Assembly (NCBI GenBank): GCA_023248095.1
Contig: JAHFFF010000043.1
Location: 3,477-11,126, forward strand
From: Candidatus Omnitrophota bacterium
GTDB lineage: Bacteria; Omnitrophota; Gorgyraeia; 1-14-0-20-64-10
Length of the DNA stretch: 7,650 nucleotides
Direction: 5' to 3'
Under the pieces are notes generated by a model, which ran no database searches, was not told the DNA's origin, and worked only from the letters and a program-made list of their open reading frames with translations. A program made the translations under genes and the position numbers. Shown here in pieces: positions 6,301 to 7,650 of this stretch; the stretch's first letter is position 1, and each line of letters begins with the position of its first letter.

Positions 6301-7193
6301 GCGGCGATTCTTTGAAAGATGGTTTCGTAAGAATCGCGCTTCAAGCTAAACTCCGCCTTTCGGCCCGTGTAGAGAACGTTCTCCGCCCTCAATTCATCTG
6401 GGAAGGTCTTTCCAAACTGAGGGGTGACCATAAAGAGGGTGACCCCGCCGTCCTGCCCTTTGGAGGTCCGGGTCGTCCCGTCCACAGGATCGTTGGAGGT
6501 CTCCGCCATCGGCCATCCGGGATGAAAAATGATCGGTTCCTCCATGGGGGGAATCTGAACATCGGGGGTCAGGCCATCTCGTAGTCCCTCCCCGGCCTTA
6601 TTCCACCAGTTGTAGCCGGCAATCCTCACGGCTCGCTCCACGGCAGGCCGCATCTTTGCAGCAGAGGTTTGGTCCACCATCTTCTTGTCCCTTGAGCCGA
6701 CACCCCCCTCCAGGAACACCCCAATCGCTCCATAGCCGGTCACGGGCGCCAGATCCGGCAGGACGCGTCGAACTCGGCCATCAAAGGAACCCAGCGGGAA
6801 GCGTTCAATCGTGATGGCCGAGAAGAAATTCCCAAGGTTCTGAATCGCCTTGAGCCGCTCCTGCCCAGCACCGCTTCTGGCCTGTTCAAGAAGATCATCT
6901 AACCCCTCCTCCAACCCAGCGGCGGCTTGCCGAGGGGAGATCGCCGGAGGCAAACCAACGGTGACGGGATTCCGCGCAGGTTCGGATGGGATGGCCGCGC
7001 TGGCCAGTCGCATCGCGGTTTGTCCAGCTTTGTCCAGGTCACCGACGGTCAGGGCGTGGGTCAGTTCTTCTAACCCAGATTGATTCTCCTTCTCCGATGT
7101 CGGCCGCAGCGCCCACGCCGGGGCAGACCAGGTGGAAATAGAAGCAAGGATAAGAACAGATGCCACGAACGCCTTGAATGTGCGCGATTGCAT
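363..7193 (-). CDS. Giant exported multi-domain protein with GlpX-like, PHP and class II aldolase-like domains separated by AGLEE tags
   Basis: About 2,276 residues. The ATG at 7191-7193 is chosen because AGGAGG lies six bases upstream and it puts a clean Sec signal peptide at the N-terminus. The in-frame ATG at 7227-7229 would add 12 residues but has no ribosome-binding site. Order of parts: signal peptide 1-28; spacer 44-91; GlpX-like domain about 120-528; PHP domain about 640-960; unrecognised block 986-1500; class II aldolase-like domain about 1530-1990; small module 2013-2132; C-terminal alpha/beta module 2138-2276. The pentapeptide AGLEE (SGLEE the first time) precedes each module, at residues 39, 92, 594, 981, 2008 and 2133. 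No convincing transmembrane span or lipobox was seen, so the protein is probably periplasmic, outer-surface or secreted. All three recognisable domains belong to sugar-phosphate enzyme families, but each has altered catalytic positions, so activity is unproven. It probably shares a transcript with the gene 38 bp upstream. I know no standard gene symbol for this architecture. Confidence 0.9.
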   Translation of the reverse strand: MQSRTFKAFVASVLILASISTWSAPAWALRPTSEKENQSGLEELTHALTVGDLDKAGQTAMRLASAAIPSEPARNPVTVGLPPAISPRQAAAGLEEGLDDLLEQARSGAGQERLKAIQNLGNFFSAITIERFPLGSFDGRVRRVLPDLAPVTGYGAIGVFLEGGVGSRDKKMVDQTSAAKMRPAVERAVRIAGYNWWNKAGEGLRDGLTPDVQIPPMEEPIIFHPGWPMAETSNDPVDGTTRTSKGQDGGVTLFMVTPQFGKTFPDELRAENVLYTGRKAEFSLKRDSYETIFQRIAAANHRSLKHYEVWILNRPHHRELIEAAKRAGVPEEKIRLYQDGTVQPVLYMAAFPQRHIIIAGRVGATESKMVAAPLRNVRYPDGGRAWAQFRIISENSGYEVEEKKNPDGVVYYEPRLDGQKKPIVSNSLKNGNRLSLRDIRALREAGYSDADITNIQDGSLEFDLDELAPAAGDIFLSYITEPMTDIHGKPLYDWGMEVHGVRRAEGKVAVDTLEFTAASWEIVRHTYPDKGVGVITGQLAEQERVVNSLRRLIREGAGGEVESFAKEALQKFLPHSVSLDLQRQAALAIQGFTAGLEEATVEEALVSLDDPSLEARLQALRTLRKLEQSGVPVTRIRTVEPKGLGSWLHIHTTASYPSLPGVFSPAHMIWAAHQAGADVVGLVDHETLAHVREGFQAAQIVNGGAEKPMRVLYGVEFKAPVHSRRTELRAALHRGVAAGYDAWVVGWGVPVGPNGEIPEELVQMVDQFQRAKLARANEQTSILRSQKKINIYLADLLAISPDGKNITDRQLSYSAAILAPGLVDSTQLQREADQIRREILAKFPLLSVYGFPKYEQVVSQLTELGMVPTFTMQVQVPDLQKLVPELRKIGIQAFDLAGIEHHHPNAVADIQQVIDLAEQYDMPVIGGSDYRGEGAIGWPTAADWMKDPVLATSIEQLLGRGATPAPAEDDYFDRFADHFGAGLEEAPAPIIGFLQRPAVEISAKGQARRLREAVAAIVEEQKYRQGHSQQPKQPMYARFDDTFGQLLRQTGGNMQVLADLFLESRVFYRQENLLSHEQAMMKAVKRLAQDPGAPHDKPPVSYYNPARYIYARLRSEALDRFRQEALDGLVETLWKFKLARLADLSVIEQKAILVQDLQTALDPKGLGRITQGPYQYEVLYDSLVEKEGEVYLTLELLLDGEKDYREGVVLELQVILPARSKPLQYKGPYPLTAGGLAATTLFAIPYAVDLLDPLHFINTRFPEWRPVAQRDIYESRIQTLKVTHGQARGEVKRQYIRPSVRQGNNPRFFEPFFREYLVGDVPFVYHIVDALSSERDYGNQGGVPSVGNLASAIVRRGGLGATATWLLEEPEVVRPLIEEKRTLVYSYEKDHHRIDGTDLKSFSSELERFLAAYWEGAMTGWPSANLQDETKFEVVKVRDPWMALALIAESGGGSMKEVKRDLLVKQYIGSLYDIKATDKKLAQEEQEALAAIRKRIDEAKGLDSVSTDELLMRIQARLKPVLSETELAELLRAGPQHILAAGVIHPITSRLLQAVYAESLNKDVPSALGLHWLRNRYMRHVVETVRAQGVQVTPYREWYIEPDYALDGKPHTVEEMAYLTLVSWVSAQAHGHKLGPVVPSYGNVHGASAGDPNLVLAGVLQYAAQAATLYGTPLFEGDPILKIARKAPLGSIEKAKIYAAHFQDQALARDFVRVIESAGERTSEEEAALGRYIFQQLRLIPSDLLEALKEAELARKPLADVAPEIATVLDKRIQQLDLSRRAAITTHAASGLSAEQLAQAREAGVWVANKSTEFQNVITKMLELAYLQAVHSDRLEEEFKNLPAFVREYLEKHPFSPQDLEQVRAAYPKMYEKAVRLTVLKSQSEAEKQALQQEIATGRFTFPWYWRDQDGWSMKDHAGKSWEKTHKGLPGEYGRYMFSMRDKMTKEGVDDTLFFPNELTWGFPRGVITLAEKVIRHTIRFYHADQVMNARGGAAEYRAYIAAKPTAAGLEERWLTPAEAMKLFSHLQQEGERILVRDLFLGSSPAPASRWDDEGGTVSVVRDSNVELRVTPDGGLEVSKEIGRTKRWETFPNDGFYIVGNYREVTHISPELITRGYFKKGTRWGKAEDFYSAGLEEAGGVATVEAPVRETMRRQETPVAPLELIFRPENAGLALLVPREGVKVRIIVADAEQSAVIESRRPDLAGSFISIEDVGSLETALTFARQELGSEAREVTEILDKRTLAQKVKLWLQQFPWIAPALDNALLRDIELGTQL
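366..782 (-). other. C-terminal alpha/beta module after the last tag
   Basis: Residues 2138-2276, 139 aa. A flexible start (AGGVATVEAPVRETMRRQE) leads into alternating strands and helices: LELIFRP, GLALLVPREGVKVRIIVAD, then AEQSAVIESRR, SFISIEDVGSLETALTFARQEL and a helical end with KVKLWLQQFPWIAPALDNAL. The pattern suggests a small Rossmann-like alpha/beta domain. There is no C-terminal membrane helix, LPxTG motif, PEP-CTERM motif or autotransporter barrel. Its terminal position makes it a candidate sorting or anchoring domain, but that is speculation. No family recognised. Confidence 0.5.
783..797 (-). repeat. AGLEE tag 6
   Basis: Residues 2133-2137, encoded GCC GGC CTG GAG GAG. It lies between KKGTRWGKAEDFYS and AGGVATVEAPV and opens the final module. 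Together with tag 5 it shares a 13-base identical DNA core, whereas tags 1-3 use different codons. Confidence 0.82.
798..1157 (-). other. Small unrecognised module between tags 5 and 6
   Basis: Residues 2013-2132, about 120 aa. It opens with a helix (WLTPAEAMKLFSHLQQ). A strand-rich part follows with repeated Val/Glu/Arg alternation (TVSVVRDSNVELRVTP, GGLEVSKEIG), then FYIVGNYREVTHI and a basic/aromatic end (GYFKKGTRWGKAEDFYS). It looks like a compact beta domain. I do not recognise the family. Exact flanking by two tags suggests an independent folding unit. Confidence 0.5.
1158..1172 (-). repeat. AGLEE tag 5
   Basis: Residues 2008-2012, encoded GCC GGC CTG GAG GAA. It is preceded by EYRAYIAAKPTA and followed by RWLTPAEAMKLF. 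It closes the aldolase-like block. Confidence 0.82.
1224..2606 (-). other. Divergent class II fructose-bisphosphate-aldolase-like domain
   Basis: Residues about 1530-1990. The best anchors are YGNVHGAS (G1642-G1646), matching the GNVHG zinc-ligand motif of class II aldolases, and THAASGLSAEQL (H1787) followed by GVWVANKSTEFQ (1804-1815), matching the HGGSG...GV.K.N.DT/TE phosphate-binding end. An opening strand-helix (HILAAGVIHPITSRLLQAV) looks like the first barrel strand. REWYIEPDY...LDGKPHTVEEM (E1597, E1601) may correspond to the E-L-G...EEDG...T.PE region. The canonical HxDH motif carrying the first zinc ligand and the catalytic Asp is not seen; GLHWLRNRYMRH (H1571) lies near its expected place. 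Between the two His motifs there is a long helical insert (about 1670-1780). Family members cleave fructose-1,6-bisphosphate or related ketose bisphosphates. This copy may be inactive, altered in specificity, or structural. Confidence 0.55.
2694..4238 (-). other. Unrecognised block of about 515 residues inside the giant protein
   Basis: Residues about 986-1500 match no family I can name. First comes a charged helical section (986-1170) with HEQAMMKAVKRLAQ and a Tyr-rich YYNPARYIYARL. Next is a strand-rich section around YEVLYDSLVEKEGEVYLTLELLL followed by EGVVLELQVILP. A mildly hydrophobic stretch (about 1230-1248, TAGGLAATTLFAIPYAVDLL) is interrupted by charges soon after and is not a convincing membrane span. 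Then come aromatic/Gly segments such as FFEPFFREYLVGDVPFVYHI and ERDYGNQGGVPSVGN, and a helical Lys/Glu-rich end. The clustering of conserved-looking aromatic and glycine motifs argues for a folded domain rather than a linker. No tag separates it from the aldolase-like half, so it may be a partner or N-terminal extension of that half. Confidence 0.5.
4239..4253 (-). repeat. AGLEE tag 4
   Basis: Residues 981-985, encoded GCC GGC TTG GAG GAG. It lies between the acidic linker ending DRFADHFG and APAPIIGF, and opens the longest inter-tag block (about 1,022 residues). Confidence 0.82.
4314..5276 (-). other. PHP-type metallophosphoesterase domain
   Basis: Residues about 640-960. PHP motifs appear in order: HIHTTAS (H649, H651), VGLVDHET (D684, H685, E686), YGVEF (E716), GIEHHHPN (E900, H901-H903) and GGSDYRGEG (D929). 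This arrangement matches the YciV/trpH-like PHP proteins, which bind two or three metal ions and act on nucleotide or sugar phosphate esters. The helical insert between the third and fourth motifs (about residues 740-860) is also typical of that group. One departure: the last motif is normally SD(F/Y)HG, and here R931 replaces the metal-binding His. The domain is flanked exactly by AGLEE tags 3 and 4, with an acidic/Pro linker (ATPAPAEDDYFDRF) before tag 4. Fold assignment is good. Whether the metal centre is complete and what the substrate is cannot be told. Confidence 0.8.
5400..5414 (-). repeat. AGLEE tag 3
   Basis: Residues 594-598, encoded GCT GGG TTA GAG GAG. It divides the end of the GlpX-like module (RQAALAIQGFT) from the PHP module's helical leader (ATVEEALVSLDDPSLEARLQ). 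Confidence 0.82.
5610..6836 (-). other. GlpX-like (class II fructose-1,6-bisphosphatase) domain
   Basis: Residues about 120-528 follow the class II FBPase pattern along the whole domain. GSRDKKMVDQTSAAKMR matches the GRGDKxxADxAAVxAMR region, so D174 corresponds to E. coli GlpX D33. GEGLRDG (E202, D206) matches GEGEIDE (E57, D61). NDPVDGT (D235, D238, T240) matches VDPIEGT (D85, E88, T90). NRPHH (313-317) matches the PRH region, QDGTV (D339) matches PDGDV, and GATES (E366) matches GAPEG (E213). A C-terminal stretch GDIFLSYIT... to EFTAASWEIVRHTY (W520) matches the NVIFSATGIT...TIRRIQSIHYL end. The family hydrolyses fructose-1,6-bisphosphate (often sedoheptulose bisphosphate too) with divalent metal. 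Differences: E88 becomes D, RH becomes HH, and the second E of GEGE becomes L; extra segments occur, including a roughly 100-residue stretch before the C-terminal strand. The domain sits in an exported chain, unlike cytoplasmic GlpX. The fold call is fairly sure; the substrate is not. Confidence 0.72.
6906..6920 (-). repeat. AGLEE tag 2
   Basis: Residues 92-96, encoded GCT GGG TTG GAG GAG. It sits between a Pro-rich linker (GLPPAISPRQAA) and the leader of the GlpX-like domain (GLDDLLEQ). Confidence 0.8.
7065..7079 (-). repeat. AGLEE tag 1 (SGLEE)
   Basis: Residues 39-43, about ten residues into the mature chain. It is encoded TCT GGG TTA GAA GAA and reads Ser in place of the first Ala. It is followed by a 48-residue spacer: a helix (LTHALTVGDLDKAGQTAMRL) and a Pro-rich stretch. 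Confidence 0.75.
7110..7193 (-). other. Sec signal peptide of the giant protein
   Basis: Residues 1-28 from the chosen start show a short n-region with Arg4 and Lys7, a hydrophobic core (AFVASVLILASIS, residues 8-20) and a c-region ending A26-W27-A28, which fits the A-x-A rule for signal peptidase I. The mature chain would begin LRPTSEKEN. There is no cysteine at +1, so it is not a lipoprotein. The clean n-region supports the start at 7193 over the one 12 codons upstream. Confidence 0.85.
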
Positions 7194-7199
7194 TGAAAA

Positions 7200-7205
7200 C
7201 CTCCT
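7200..7205 (-). promoter_or_regulatory. Shine-Dalgarno AGGAGG for the giant gene
   Basis: On the reverse strand AGGAGG is followed by TTTTCA and then ATG at 7193, an ideal six-base spacing. It lies inside the codons that the longer reading from 7229 would use, so it decides the start. The whole upstream gap is only 38 bp, and I see neither a terminator nor a clear promoter there, so translational coupling or co-transcription with the upstream gene is likely. Confidence 0.88.
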
Positions 7206-7231
7206 GTTAATTTTGAGTAATCTTGTCATCT

Positions 7232-7650
7232 TTATGCAGCAGTGCGAAGAACCAGGTACGACTCCGCACCGATGGTGATGGTGGTGGCGGAGCGAATCTT
7301 CAAACTGAAGACCTTTCCCAGCATTAAATTCTTCCGGGCAAACTCTTGGAGAACGGGGATCATAGCTGTCTGAATCTTTTCGGAGTCAGCTGGGGTGATC
7401 CTAAAGGCAGACATCAGAACCCCCATGGGCATAGACGCGGTGGCTTGCACCTCGCTCACACGATCGGCATTCCAAAAAACGATATCGGAATACCTGGGAG
7501 AGGTGCCTTCCCAGGTGGTCATCGCCGCAGTGAAGGTAAGCCCCAAAGGAATCACCTGCTGATCCGGCAGGCCGGCCGGTTTCGATAAGCCCTGCTGAAG
7601 ATATAAGCGGCCAGGCTCAGGGCTTATCTTGTTGACTTTGGTCACGGTCA
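7232..7650 (-). CDS. Unrecognised protein, C-terminal end only (5' end outside the window)
   Basis: About 139 residues are visible, ending with the TAA at 7232-7234. The frame is open to the right edge. The only nearby start (GTG at 7643-7645) has no visible ribosome-binding site, and the reading already runs through ACC upstream, so this is most likely the tail of a longer protein. Visible sequence includes QQVIPLGLTFTAAMTTWEG, SPRYSDIVFWNADRVSEVQA, a helical part (SEKIQTAMIPVLQEFARKN) and closing strands (GKVFSLKIRSATTITIGAE, YLVLRTAA). It looks like a small alpha/beta or beta-rich domain. I cannot assign a family. It carries no AGLEE tag in the visible part. The stop lies 38 bp before the giant gene's start on the same strand, with no terminator between, so the two probably form an operon. 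Confidence 0.7.
   Translation of the reverse strand, partial: TVTKVNKISPEPGRLYLQQGLSKPAGLPDQQVIPLGLTFTAAMTTWEGTSPRYSDIVFWNADRVSEVQATASMPMGVLMSAFRITPADSEKIQTAMIPVLQEFARKNLMLGKVFSLKIRSATTITIGAESYLVLRTAA

Noticed and set aside
369..6584. Numerous forward-strand open frames of 60-270 codons opposite the giant gene
   Set aside because: They are Arg/Pro/His-rich antisense readings of a GC-rich gene, show no family motifs, and lie wholly within the well-supported reverse-strand coding sequence.
7643..7645. GTG as the true start of the upstream gene
   Set aside because: It sits five bases from the window edge with no visible ribosome-binding site, and the frame stays open beyond it, so the gene most likely continues outside.
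1..7650. tRNA, rRNA, CRISPR array, insertion sequence or riboswitch
   Set aside because: Essentially all bases are in coding sequence or the short toxin-antitoxin remnant. I saw no regularly spaced DNA repeats, transposase motifs or structured RNA signatures.

Overview
The window is bacterial: it has a strong Shine-Dalgarno, a Sec signal peptide and dense, tightly spaced genes. It is almost filled by one very large reverse-strand gene encoding an exported protein of about 2,276 residues. Very large, loosely conserved exported proteins assembled from divergent enzyme-like domains suggest an uncultured lineage such as Omnitrophota. That placement is a low-confidence impression from memory, not something the sequence proves.

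Layout from left to right. Bases 1-339, forward strand: remnant of a type II toxin-antitoxin pair. The tail of an AbrB/MazE-like antitoxin runs straight into the C-terminal three quarters of a RelE/ParE-like toxin, in a different frame and with no toxin start. It looks like a deletion-fused pseudogene. Bases 340-362: a 23-bp convergent gap with no visible terminator. Bases 363-7193, reverse strand: the giant gene. Bases 7194-7231: a 38-bp gap holding the giant gene's AGGAGG ribosome-binding site. Bases 7232-7650, reverse strand: the C-terminal end of an upstream gene that enters from the right edge and is probably co-transcribed with the giant gene.

The giant protein is a string of modules separated by a five-residue tag, AGLEE (once SGLEE), present six times at residues 39, 92, 594, 981, 2008 and 2133, counted from the chosen start. 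Between tags lie, in order: a short helical/proline-rich spacer; a GlpX-like (class II fructose-1,6-bisphosphatase) domain with most metal ligands kept; a PHP-type metallophosphoesterase domain; a block of about 1,020 residues with an unrecognised first half and a divergent class II fructose-bisphosphate-aldolase-like second half; a small unrecognised domain; and a C-terminal alpha/beta module. An exported chain combining bisphosphatase-, PHP-phosphoesterase- and aldolase-like folds, punctuated by one conserved pentapeptide, is the main novelty. It could be an exported multi-domain scaffold or a precursor cut or anchored at the tags. Activity of the parts is uncertain because several catalytic residues are altered.
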